Shown here: piece by piece, positions 23,682-30,932 of the stretch
Position numbering within the stretch: the stretch's first letter is position 1
How the letters are laid out: the number at the start of each line of letters is the position of its first letter
From: CAZIKF01 sp964539825
GTDB taxonomy: Bacteria > Muiribacteriota > UBA6191
Direction: 5' to 3'
Assembly: GCA_964539825.1 (NCBI GenBank)
Contig: CAZIKF010000050.1
Coordinates: forward strand, 1 to 30,932
Length of the DNA: 30,932 nt
Notes under the pieces: generated by a model
Databases searched by the model: none
Told to the model about the DNA's origin: nothing
The model's input: only the letters and a program-made list of their open reading frames with translations
Made by a program: the position numbers and the translations under genes

Positions 23682-24370
23682 GAAGACTCCCCGCTCTCTT
23701 TGAGCTTGTCTGGATGGGTTTTGAAGCGGTAACCGGTACCATGGATGGTTTCAAAATATTCCGGAGCAAATTTTTGTCTCAGCTGGCGAATGTGCATATC
23801 CACGGTACGAGTGGTTGGATAGCGCATCCCCCAAACCAAATCCAGGATCTCATCCCTGCTGAATACCTTCCCGGGGCTCTCAAGAAAAAGCTTCAACAAG
23901 GCAAATTCCATACGTGTCAAAATAACTTCTTCATTGTTGAAGTTAACATGGTGGGAATTAAGATCCATCTGGATGGGGCCCGCCTTCAGAAGCTCAGTGG
24001 ATTCATTGGCCTTGGGCTGACGAAGTTGAACTCGAATTCGTGCGATCAGTTCGCGCGGCTCAAACGGCTTGGTCATGTAATCATTAGCTCCCAACTCCAA
24101 ACCAAGAACCTTATCCACGAGGTCGGTTCGAGCGGTCAGCAAAATCACGGGAATTTGATTTGAGGAGGCTCTTAATTCTCTCAGGAGTTCAATCCCCTGA
24201 CCATCTGGAAGCATCCAATCAAGAACAATGAGTATCGGAGAATCCCTCAGAGCAGCCTGAGCTTCTTTGATAGTAGAAGCTTTGAGGATTTCAAAGTTTT
24301 CTGCCCTCAGGCACTCGCTTAAGGATTCCTGCAGGGCTCTATCATCTTCAACCAACAGAATTCGGTTCAT
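23678..24370 (-). CDS. OmpR-family response regulator
   Basis: 230 residues. The receiver domain (about 1-120) has E8, D9 and D10, the phosphorylated D51 in LIVLDWMLPDG, the conserved Thr in LLTART, and the late Lys in MTKPFEPRE. The C-terminal winged helix (about 135-222) includes LTRMEFALLKLFL, the recognition region TTRTVDMHIRQLRQK and a GTGYRF wing. It is encoded directly after the kinase with a 4-bp overlap, so the two form a pair. If the Vxr comparison holds, it would control cell-wall-stress genes, possibly including the adjacent secreted protein. Confidence 0.94.
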   Translation of the reverse strand: MNRILLVEDDRALQESLSECLRAENFEILKASTIKEAQAALRDSPILIVLDWMLPDGQGIELLRELRASSNQIPVILLTARTDLVDKVLGLELGANDYMTKPFEPRELIARIRVQLRQPKANESTELLKAGPIQMDLNSHHVNFNNEEVILTRMEFALLKLFLESPGKVFSRDEILDLVWGMRYPTTRTVDMHIRQLRQKFAPEYFETIHGTGYRFKTHPDKLKESGESS

Positions 24371-25950
24371 TTTTCCTCCTTAAAATTCATCGAAACTCTA
24401 CTGGGATTCGCATGAAAACGCATTTCTCCCCCCATCTGAGAAACAACGCTCTGAACCAGGGTTAACCCCAATCCAAGCCCCTCTGCCTCACTCTCTCTTC
24501 GAAACGGGTCCAGAAAACTAGAAAATTGAGCCGCGGTCAGATTCCCCTGGTCCTGTACCGTTATTGAAATACATCTCTCTTTGCAAGCAAGTTCCACTGA
24601 AACGGGTTGCTCCCCGTGATGAAAAGCATTCTCCAGGAGATTCTGCAGACACATCTCAAGCCAGTAAGGATCCACATCCAGCCAGAGTCCAGGCTGAAAG
24701 GAGGTCTCCAATTTCCGACGGGTTTGAACTTCATATTCCTCAATAAAGTCCGCAAACCAGGGAAGGAGTTCCAGTTTTTCCTTCTGAAAACGAATTTCTC
24801 CCGCTTCTCCATCCGCCCTTAGATACTGAGTACTGGCCTCAATTACTCTTTTTAGCCTGCTGATTCCCTCGGTCATCCTCAAAAACGCCCGCTGAGAATT
24901 TTGGGGTAAGTCCTCGAATTCTTCGCGCAAGGGCTCAAGGCTTAACTTCATAGTGGAAACCGGGGTTCTCAACTCGTGGGTGAGGGTCTGTAGGATGAAA
25001 ACTCTCTCCTTCTGGGCACGCACTCTACGCCGAATCTCCAGTGCCATCATTCGGGCTAGATTCAATCCCAGGAGAAGAATGGCCCCAAGGGCTAGAAACT
25101 GGTAGCTTTTAGAAAGTTGCCCCATGGCTCCCGGGTTCACCTCATATCCAAGGTTTCCTTCAACCAAAACCGGAATCCCTTCAGCGGAATCCTTTGTACT
25201 GAAAGAGGTTTCCCTGAAAAAATCATCCCACTGGGCTCGTGAATATCCATCGTAGACTGGCATTGATCCCCGGGTTCCTGCAAGCTGCCTCCTGGCAAAG
25301 AGAAGAAAGGATTTAGTCAGAAGCACATCTGTTTGGGATAAAAATAACTCCCATTCGCGGGGTCCCATCTCCCTGGCCACAGTTTCCGCAAGGCTGAGCT
25401 TTGTAAACTTCTCCAACAATCCCAGCTCAGATACATGGAGTTTCTCCCGGTTAGCAAGGAGCCAGTCCTTAGAAGAATAGGGTTTTCGAGCGGAGCGAAA
25501 AGCTAAATAGGCATAGGAGGAGCCAAAGGGATGCATGAGCGGCTGAACCTGTAGAAAACGCTCGGGGAGTCTGGAGCCTGGAGTACATAAGAATTGGTGC
25601 CAGATCACTGCTTTGAGAAGGTGAGGATGCCAGGCAGAAAAACCATTGGGCCATCGACAGGATTTCATTCCTTCAAAGAGGACCCTGGCCTGCGCATAGG
25701 GATAAAGGTGGGTACGCGGAAATCCCAGGCTCGGGTTTAGCAGACTCGGGTCTACTTGAAATTGTCTAAGTTTTTCCAGAGAAAATCTAAACTGGGATTG
25801 ATGAGTCTTGAAAAACTCCCTTTTCAGTTCGCGGATTTTTTTGAGGGCATGCTGAGAATCTTGTGTGCTCGTAATCCACTGATCACGAACCCTCAAGGAG
25901 AGAAACAAGAATAGGCCGGCAAGAAAAAGTAGAAGTAAATTCCAGCGCAT
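24367..25950 (-). CDS. Sensor histidine kinase with large periplasmic domain (VxrA/VbrK-like)
   Basis: I take ATG 25950 as the start. The 527-residue protein then opens with a signal-anchor helix (MRWNLLLLFLAGLFLFL), and a TATAAT lies 7 nt before it. The frame stays open to 26148, but the extra 66 residues are encoded by a long hairpin and precede the membrane anchor. Residues about 23-285 are periplasmic, with the Cys pair in KSCRWPNG and FLCTPG and the motif PLMHPFGSSYAY. This recalls DUF3404 of VxrA/VbrK (inference). A second membrane helix (about 285-308) leads to THELRTPVS, NLLENAFHHG and GLGLGLTLV. The usual DxGxG G1 box is degenerate (DQGNL). It is the first gene of a kinase-regulator-secreted protein operon. 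Confidence 0.85.
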   Translation of the reverse strand: MRWNLLLLFLAGLFLFLSLRVRDQWITSTQDSQHALKKIRELKREFFKTHQSQFRFSLEKLRQFQVDPSLLNPSLGFPRTHLYPYAQARVLFEGMKSCRWPNGFSAWHPHLLKAVIWHQFLCTPGSRLPERFLQVQPLMHPFGSSYAYLAFRSARKPYSSKDWLLANREKLHVSELGLLEKFTKLSLAETVAREMGPREWELFLSQTDVLLTKSFLLFARRQLAGTRGSMPVYDGYSRAQWDDFFRETSFSTKDSAEGIPVLVEGNLGYEVNPGAMGQLSKSYQFLALGAILLLGLNLARMMALEIRRRVRAQKERVFILQTLTHELRTPVSTMKLSLEPLREEFEDLPQNSQRAFLRMTEGISRLKRVIEASTQYLRADGEAGEIRFQKEKLELLPWFADFIEEYEVQTRRKLETSFQPGLWLDVDPYWLEMCLQNLLENAFHHGEQPVSVELACKERCISITVQDQGNLTAAQFSSFLDPFRRESEAEGLGLGLTLVQSVVSQMGGEMRFHANPSRVSMNFKEEK

Positions 25951-25957
25951 GGGCCAC

Positions 25958-25963
25958 ATTATA
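25958..25963 (-). promoter_or_regulatory. -10 element (TATAAT) directly before the kinase ATG
   Basis: A perfect TATAAT on the minus strand lies 7 nt before ATG 25950, so the transcript would start at or next to the start codon (leaderless). No good -35 is visible 17 bp upstream. Confidence 0.4.
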
Positions 25964-26027
25964 TGTCCATTAGCTTTTGGTTTGGCCGGATTTCCACTTC
26001 GCCGATTGGAAATCTGTGAGAAATGTT

Positions 26028-26104
26028 GAATAGGAAATTGGAAAGGGGAAGATGGATAATACTCTTCAACAATTTCACCATTTTCCCTTTCCAATTTCCT
26101 ATTC
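26028..26104. repeat. Long perfect inverted repeat between kinase and phosphatase genes
   Basis: Arms of 20 nt (26028-26047 and 26085-26104) are perfectly complementary. The pairing continues through ATGG (26052-26055) / CCAT (26078-26081) around a 22-nt loop. A second, shorter repeat (GATTTCCA 25989-25996 / TGGAAATC 26007-26014) lies beside it and shares the TTTCCA/TGGAAA motif. There is no flanking T-run, and the location is upstream of both genes, so a terminator is unlikely. It may be a regulator-binding or cruciform element, or a REP-like insertion. Confidence 0.65.
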
Positions 26105-26109
26105 CGATC

Positions 26110-26137
26110 TTGGATCGGCGGCCTGTCTATGTATAAT
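26110..26137 (+). promoter_or_regulatory. Promoter of the histidine phosphatase gene, predicted leaderless
   Basis: A perfect -10 TATAAT (26132-26137) and a weak -35 TTGGAT (26110-26115) are separated by 16 bp. The transcript would begin about 26144, only about 3 nt before ATG 26147, and no Shine-Dalgarno is present. Confidence 0.5.
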
Positions 26138-26146
26138 GATTCCATC

Positions 26147-26665
26147 ATGTCATTTCTGGAAATTAGGCGTCATAGCCTGAGAGGCCCTGGAGATCATCTC
26201 AGCCAGTCCGGTGTGAACTTTGCCCGTGAGATCGGTTCAAACATCGGCCCTTTCCATGTGGTAATTACCAGCCATTTAACCCGTGCCATTGAAACCGCTG
26301 TAGCAATGGGCTTTGCCGTGAATGAATCCAACCAGGATCTTGCCATGCTTCCCAGTGATGTTTTGGCGGAAGCGAATTGGCAAGGAGGATATCCTGAGTT
26401 CGCCAGGGCAATGGCGCAACCCGGCGCGTCTCAAAAGTTTGGCGAACAATTGCACTCCATGCTGCAGTCACTGATGCAGAAAATTCCCAATTCAGAACAG
26501 GCCCTCATCATCTCCCACGGCGGCCTGATCGAGGCCGCCACGGTTGCCTGCGTGGGTCCCTCGAAATTCGACACATGGAATTTCTCGGCCAGTTATTGTG
26601 AAGGGGCTCGATTGAGCTTTCAGGAAGGCTGCTTCCAGGAAGCAACCCCCCTGAGAATTTCTTGA
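26147..26665 (+). CDS. Histidine phosphatase (SixA/phosphoglycerate mutase superfamily)
   Basis: 172 residues from ATG 26147, starting MSFLEIRRHSLRG. The catalytic His lies in RRHS, where most relatives have RHG. The superfamily pattern continues with LSQSG, the phosphate-binding Arg in TSHLTRAIETA, and the second His in IISHGGLIEAA. It is about the size of SixA and other small phosphatases. An alternative ATG at 26129 lies at the edge of the -10 element and is unlikely. Its position divergent from a two-component kinase is notable, because SixA acts on phosphohistidine in phosphorelays; no direct link can be shown. It converges with htrA, with 11 bp between the stops. Confidence 0.85.
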   Translation: MSFLEIRRHSLRGPGDHLSQSGVNFAREIGSNIGPFHVVITSHLTRAIETAVAMGFAVNESNQDLAMLPSDVLAEANWQGGYPEFARAMAQPGASQKFGEQLHSMLQSLMQKIPNSEQALIISHGGLIEAATVACVGPSKFDTWNFSASYCEGARLSFQEGCFQEATPLRIS

Positions 26666-26676
26666 GCTTAAAGAAT

Positions 26677-28083
26677 TTAGCCTCTCTCATTTTTTACCTC
26701 CACGAAGATCATTTGGCCTTCACGCACCAATAAGAGCTCTAAAGCCCTATTTGACCTTACGGCACCCTCAACCAATCGCAGATCCTGCTGTGAAGCCATT
26801 GCCCTGCCATTCACCTGTACCAGGATATCTCTAGGTTTCACCCCGGCCCTGTCCATGCTGCTGCCGCGCACTACTTCCACAACGAAAAGACCCCGCGCCT
26901 TTTTTGAAACTCCAAGCTCTCTGCGCCGAGATTCTCCCAGCGGTTCCACGTGGAGTCCCGCCAATTGCCGGCTCCTTTTTGACGGCTCCAATCCTGACTT
27001 TGAAGCTGAGCGCTCTCCAATTCGAACCCGCAGAGAAAGGGGGTTCTTTTCTCGTATGATCTCCAACTCAACTTCTTCATGAACCGGAATTTCCTGGATT
27101 CTCTCGATCAACACATCCTTGTTGTCCACCTTCTGTCCCTGCAATTCAAGAATCACATCCCCTCGCCGTAAACCGGCATCCTCAGCGGGAGTACCTTGCA
27201 GAACCTTTTGAACAAATACACCACGGGGGGTGTCCAGGCCCAGGTAAGGAGCTGTATTGAGGTCCACATCCTGGACCATCACCCCAAGCCATGACTGCTT
27301 TACCTTCCCAAATCTCTTTACGTCTGAGGTCATTCTCTTAGCCAGGTTAATGGGAATCGAAAAACCAATGCCCTGGCCCCCCCGTGACATGGCGGTATTG
27401 ATTCCAACCACCTCTCCCTTGAGATTGAGCAGGGGTCCCCCGCTATTTCCCGGATTGATCGAGGCGTCTGTTTGGATCAGGTTGGAGTATTGCCCAAAGG
27501 CTCCTCCCTTGAGGGTTCTTCCCTTTGCTGACACGATCCCGGCGGTAACCGTTCCATCCAGGCTATAGGGAGAGCCAATGGCAACCACTACATCTCCAAC
27601 TTCAAGTTTGTCCGAATCCCCAAACTGGGATACAAAATCAGGTTCGAGAGTCCCGGAAAAACTGGGATCGTCGATTTCCACCACCGCCAGATCAAACGAA
27701 GGATTCGTGTTTTTTACCCGAGCGCTGTACTTCCTCCCGTCTGCCAGGGTTACCAGGATCTCATCCGCATTGGAAACCACATGGGCATTCGTCAGGATCA
27801 ACCCTGATCTATCATAGATAACCCCGCTACCCTCGCTGTGTTTTTTCGGTCTAACCATTTCAGGTACCACAAAGAATTGAAATCCCTGTCGAAACGGAAA
27901 ATACGGTGCTGATAATCTCGCCGCTGGTATGGAGCGAATCAGAAGACTCACTACCGAATTCTTCTTAGATTTCACTACCTTGGAAACTGACTCAGCGCCG
28001 GAAAGCACCGAAGCGTGCAGTGGTCCTGTTCCAAGTAAAAGGACCCCGCAAATTAAAATTCCCCGAATTGTCTTCGTGATCAT
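26677..28083 (-). CDS. HtrA/DegP-type periplasmic serine protease with two PDZ domains
   Basis: Periplasmic quality-control protease and chaperone. The 468 residues begin with a signal peptide (about 1-24). The S1C protease domain (about 35-265) has H101 in TNAHVV, D131 in SFDLAVVEI and S214 in GNSGGPL, so the triad is complete. Two PDZ domains follow, at about 275-370 (PAEDAGLRRGDVIL) and 385-465 (MDRAGVKPRDILV), as in DegP/DegQ. Length equals that of typical DegP. The ATG is preceded by AAAGGAG. It is transcribed alone from the gap shared with leuS. A good sigma-70 promoter could not be identified; TTGACA is present on the minus strand but lacks a convincing -10. Confidence 0.95.
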   Translation of the reverse strand: MITKTIRGILICGVLLLGTGPLHASVLSGAESVSKVVKSKKNSVVSLLIRSIPAARLSAPYFPFRQGFQFFVVPEMVRPKKHSEGSGVIYDRSGLILTNAHVVSNADEILVTLADGRKYSARVKNTNPSFDLAVVEIDDPSFSGTLEPDFVSQFGDSDKLEVGDVVVAIGSPYSLDGTVTAGIVSAKGRTLKGGAFGQYSNLIQTDASINPGNSGGPLLNLKGEVVGINTAMSRGGQGIGFSIPINLAKRMTSDVKRFGKVKQSWLGVMVQDVDLNTAPYLGLDTPRGVFVQKVLQGTPAEDAGLRRGDVILELQGQKVDNKDVLIERIQEIPVHEEVELEIIREKNPLSLRVRIGERSASKSGLEPSKRSRQLAGLHVEPLGESRRRELGVSKKARGLFVVEVVRGSSMDRAGVKPRDILVQVNGRAMASQQDLRLVEGAVRSNRALELLLVREGQMIFVEVKNERG

Positions 28084-28409
28084 GGAAATTCTCCTTTACT
28101 TCGCAAAGGCCCGGAAATCCGCGAATCGGGAGGAGCAACCAAGACTATTTTAGAAGCTCCTTCTCCAGGCCCGACTATTCCAGAATGCCAGAGCACTAGG
28201 AGCGAGTTGTCAGGGGGCTGTCAAAGACGTGTAAAATTATTGTGAGGGTTTTGTAACAGGCAGCTTCGTAGTATGCAGCTTCAGAGTTATGAACCGTATT
28301 GCATCCGGGTCCCGTCACCTCCGATTACCTCGGTGATGGAGCAGCACGGGTTGGAGCTTTCTCGATAGCCTTTGACTGAATAACTATTGGATTCCCAGGA
28401 GAACGGCTC
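28084..28409. other. Divergent htrA-leuS intergenic region
   Basis: No gene with a ribosome site is visible. It contains a direct repeat GCAGCTTC (at about 28261 and 28276), and a possible stem in which CCCGT near 28310 pairs with ACGGG near 28345, enclosing CACC/GGTG. The T-box motifs that control many aminoacyl-tRNA synthetase genes in Gram-positive bacteria are absent. Confidence 0.35.
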
Positions 28410-28437
28410 TAGACAAATTTCCTGTTTCTGCTAGACT
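28410..28437 (+). promoter_or_regulatory. Candidate sigma-70 promoter of leuS
   Basis: TAGACA (28410-28415) and TAGACT (28432-28437) with a 16-bp spacer. The -35 matches the consensus at five of six positions and the -10 at four of six. The predicted start at about 28444 gives a 33-nt leader with the AAGGGA ribosome site before ATG 28477. Confidence 0.45.
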
Positions 28438-28476
28438 CTCAAACCTGCTCAAATGGCATTAAAAAAGGGAATTAAC

Positions 28477-30932
28477 ATGTCCTACGACTTTCAAAGCATT
28501 GAGAAAAAGTGGCAAGAGACCTGGGAGAAGAGTGGAATTTTCAAGGCGGATGTTGAGAGTTTCAAAGAGAAGTTCTATGTGTTAGTCATGTTTCCCTATC
28601 CTTCCGGGGACAAACTGCATATGGGTCATTGGTATCAGTATGGGGTCATGGATTCCTGGGCCAGATTTCAGAGGCTACGCAAAAAAGAGGTCTTTTTCCC
28701 TATGGGTTTTGATGCTTTTGGACTTCCCGCCGAAAATTTCGCTGTAAAACACGGCATGCACCCGGACAAATCCACCTCCAGGAACATCGCCTATATGGAG
28801 GAGCAGTTTCAGCGCATGGGTGTTACCTATGATTTCGACTACCAGGTAAACACTTCGAAGCCGGATTATTACCGCTGGACTCAATGGATCTTTCTCAAAC
28901 TCTACGAAAAGGGGCTTGCTTATCGGAAAAAGGCCCCGGTGAACTGGTGCCCTGACTGCAAAACTGTCCTTGCCAACGAGCAGGTCCATGACGGGCTTTG
29001 CGAGAGATGTGACACTGAAGTGACCCAAAAAGACCTTGAGCAGTGGTTTTTTAAGATCACGGATTATGCCCAGCGGTTACTGGATGGGCTTGAAACCATC
29101 GATTGGCCTGACAAGACCCGCGCTATGCAGAGAAACTGGCTTGGGCGCAGTGAAGGAGCCGAGGTCGAGTTTAAACTTGAAGATGACAGTTATTCCTTTC
29201 GCGTCTTCACCACCCGGCCGGATACTTTGTTTGGAGTAACCTATATGGTCTTCGCTCCTGAGCACCCCAGGGTGATGGAATTCACCACAGAGGACAGGAA
29301 ATCAGCGGTAGAGAGTTACATTCAATCCACTCGAAAGGCTACCGAGGTGGAAAGACTCTCCACTACCCGTGAAAAAACCGGGGAATTTACAGGAGTCTTT
29401 GCTCTGAATCCGGTAAATGGAGAGAAGATTCCGGTGTGGATCAGTGATTATGTACTTGCCTCCTACGGTACCGGCATCGTCATGGCGGTTCCCGCCCACG
29501 ACCAGAGAGATTTTGAATTTGCCAGTGCATTTGATCTCCCGATTAGAAAGGTCATCCTGGAGCCAGACACTCAGCCGGACTATGTGCTCCAAGAAGCCTA
29601 TTCAGGTACCGGCAAAATGATTGAATCTGAAAAATATGACTCCATGGAGAGTGAGGAGATGAAAGCCGCTGTTGTGGCTGATCTCGAAAAGGACAACCTG
29701 GCCGAACTCAAAGTCAATTTTCGGCTCCGGGATTGGCTCGTTTCCAGACAGCGCTATTGGGGCTCTCCCATTCCGATCCTCTATTGCGAGGATTGCGGAG
29801 AGGTCACTGTTCCCGAGGATCAGCTACCGGTCCTGCTGCCCTCAGATGTTGACTTCAAACCAACCGGTGAATCTCCCCTTAAAAGCTGTGAGTCCTTTGT
29901 CGACGCCAACTGTCCTCAGTGCGGCAAAAGAGCAAGGCGGGAGGCCGATACGCTCGACACTTTTGTTTGCTCTTCCTTTTATTACCTCCGCTACCCCGAC
30001 GCTCACAATCAATCTCAACTTGCAGACCGGGAAACACTTCAGAAAATGATGCCCGTAGATCAATATGTAGGCGGACCAGAGCATGCCTGTATGCACCTTC
30101 TCTATGCTCGCTTTATCCACATGGTCATGCATGACCTGGGATATGTAAATTGTCCGGAACCCTTTTCAAAACTGACCCACCAGGGAATGATCCTCGGTCC
30201 TGATGGACAGAAAATGTCCAAGTCCAGGGGGAATACAGTGTCTCCTGACTCCTATGTAGAGAACTATGGCTCGGATGTCCTGCGACTCTATCTTTGCTTC
30301 GGATTTAACTACCTGGAGGGCGGACCCTGGAGTGAAGGGGGCTTCAAAGCTGCCGCGAAATTCACCGACCGTATTTGGAGGCTCTTTGAGGAGAATCAAA
30401 AGATCTTCTTATTTTCAGGCCCTATCTCTGAGCCTGGCAAGGAGGATCGTGAGCTTTTGTATCATTTTCACTACACCATCTCTCAGGCTACCCGTGACAC
30501 CAATAAGTTTCAGTTCAATACCTCTATAGCGCGCTTTATGGAGCTTTATAACGCACTGAATGATTATTTGAAAAAAGTGGCAGAAAATTCGCGCAACCAG
30601 GGACTACTGAAGCATATTTTTCAGTCCTATCTTGTATTGCTTTCCCCCTTCCTTCCTCATTTTTGTGAGGAGTGGTGGCAGCGTTCTGGACAGGGTGAAT
30701 CCATCTTCAAGCAAGGCTGGCCCGAGCATGATGAAAAGTATCTCCAAAAAGATGAAATCACCATGGCGGTAATGATCAACGGGAAGGTGAGATCCCAGAT
30801 CTGCGTAGCTGCCAACGCGGCTGAAGACAGCGTCCTCGATGAGGCCCTTGCCCAGGGACAGGTCCAGAGGCATTTGGACGGCAAAGACCTGCTTAAACAC
30901 ATCTTCGTAAAGGGAAAGCTAATTAATCTAAT
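28477..30932 (+). CDS. leuS: Leucyl-tRNA synthetase, 3' end cut by the window
   Basis: Charges tRNA-Leu with leucine (class I synthetase). 818 codons are visible with no stop. The last residues, FVKGKLINL, align with the C-terminal strand of known LeuRS, so only a few codons are missing. Diagnostic features are FPYPSG then HMGH (residues 48-51, the HIGH motif), FDAFGLPAEN, the zinc-type CPDC/CERC knuckles in the insert, the CP1 editing domain (TTRPDTLFG, the YGTGIVMAVPAHDQRD stretch) and KMSKS at residues 579-583. The start follows AAGGGA by 6 nt. Confidence 0.97.
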   Translation, partial: MSYDFQSIEKKWQETWEKSGIFKADVESFKEKFYVLVMFPYPSGDKLHMGHWYQYGVMDSWARFQRLRKKEVFFPMGFDAFGLPAENFAVKHGMHPDKSTSRNIAYMEEQFQRMGVTYDFDYQVNTSKPDYYRWTQWIFLKLYEKGLAYRKKAPVNWCPDCKTVLANEQVHDGLCERCDTEVTQKDLEQWFFKITDYAQRLLDGLETIDWPDKTRAMQRNWLGRSEGAEVEFKLEDDSYSFRVFTTRPDTLFGVTYMVFAPEHPRVMEFTTEDRKSAVESYIQSTRKATEVERLSTTREKTGEFTGVFALNPVNGEKIPVWISDYVLASYGTGIVMAVPAHDQRDFEFASAFDLPIRKVILEPDTQPDYVLQEAYSGTGKMIESEKYDSMESEEMKAAVVADLEKDNLAELKVNFRLRDWLVSRQRYWGSPIPILYCEDCGEVTVPEDQLPVLLPSDVDFKPTGESPLKSCESFVDANCPQCGKRARREADTLDTFVCSSFYYLRYPDAHNQSQLADRETLQKMMPVDQYVGGPEHACMHLLYARFIHMVMHDLGYVNCPEPFSKLTHQGMILGPDGQKMSKSRGNTVSPDSYVENYGSDVLRLYLCFGFNYLEGGPWSEGGFKAAAKFTDRIWRLFEENQKIFLFSGPISEPGKEDRELLYHFHYTISQATRDTNKFQFNTSIARFMELYNALNDYLKKVAENSRNQGLLKHIFQSYLVLLSPFLPHFCEEWWQRSGQGESIFKQGWPEHDEKYLQKDEITMAVMINGKVRSQICVAANAAEDSVLDEALAQGQVQRHLDGKDLLKHIFVKGKLINL

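Noticed and set aside
26028..26104. Intrinsic terminator
   Set aside because: No T-run follows either arm and the element is upstream of both flanking genes.
25951..26148. N-terminal extension of the stress kinase to 26148
   Set aside because: The 66 extra residues precede a signal-anchor helix, are encoded largely by an inverted repeat, and would place the promoter inside the phosphatase gene.
28280..28476. T-box or other riboswitch before leuS
   Set aside because: No T-box sequence, specifier stem or terminator/antiterminator pair is visible, only a loose stem.

Overview
This window (about 49% G+C by eye) comes from a diderm, Gram-negative-type bacterium. It encodes an outer-membrane porin, a TolC-type channel, an RND efflux pump, a periplasmic HtrA protease and several Sec-type signal peptides. 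I cannot assign a phylum from sequence alone. The Mrp-DUF971 fusion, the NtrC-class regulator and the LeuRS sequence would suit one of several non-enterobacterial diderm groups. No rRNA, tRNA, CRISPR array, transposase or integrase was seen.

Layout. (1) 1-173: a strongly structured, non-coding inverted-repeat element abutting the stop codon of a porin gene. (2) 172-14718: a copper (or silver) export and resistance island. It holds a porin, a TolC-like outer-membrane factor, a four-gene minus-strand operon (CusB-like adaptor, CusA-like pump, histidine kinase, sigma-54-dependent response regulator) and a second minus-strand operon (secreted YHS/His-rich metal-binding protein, CopA P1B-1 ATPase, small thioredoxin-fold protein). 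(3) 14887-18924: an operon for an ABC transporter with its own YtrA-type GntR repressor and a large membrane protein, led by a textbook -35/-10 promoter overlapped by a perfect palindrome. (4) 19015-21362: an Fe-S/heme cluster (Mrp-DUF971 ATPase, Nfu scaffold, truncated hemoglobin) and a small unknown protein preceded by an RNA hairpin. (5) 21359-25950: a minus-strand group with a two-component system and a secreted partner resembling the Vibrio VxrABC (VbrKR) cell-wall-stress system, then a DUF523-DUF1722 protein and an unknown protein. (6) 26147-28083: a histidine phosphatase and an HtrA protease, convergent. (7) 28477-end: leuS, complete except for its last few codons.

The strongest new observation is a regulatory code for the copper island. 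Both copper operons start from near-consensus sigma-54 (-24/-12) promoters. Each is preceded by two 16-bp palindromes of the form TGTTGAWTTTTCAACA whose centres are exactly 22 bp apart. The NtrC-type regulator and kinase are encoded at the end of one of these operons, so a self-amplifying, sigma-54-driven copper response is the simplest reading. Export would run from the cytoplasm through CopA and from the periplasm through CusBA and an outer-membrane factor, with the YHS/His-rich protein as a periplasmic metal buffer.

Other points worth a second look are the structured element at 8-173, the hairpin-containing region between two apparently leaderless divergent genes (25950-26147), the operator over the ABC operon promoter, and a Vxr-like system apparently outside Vibrio.
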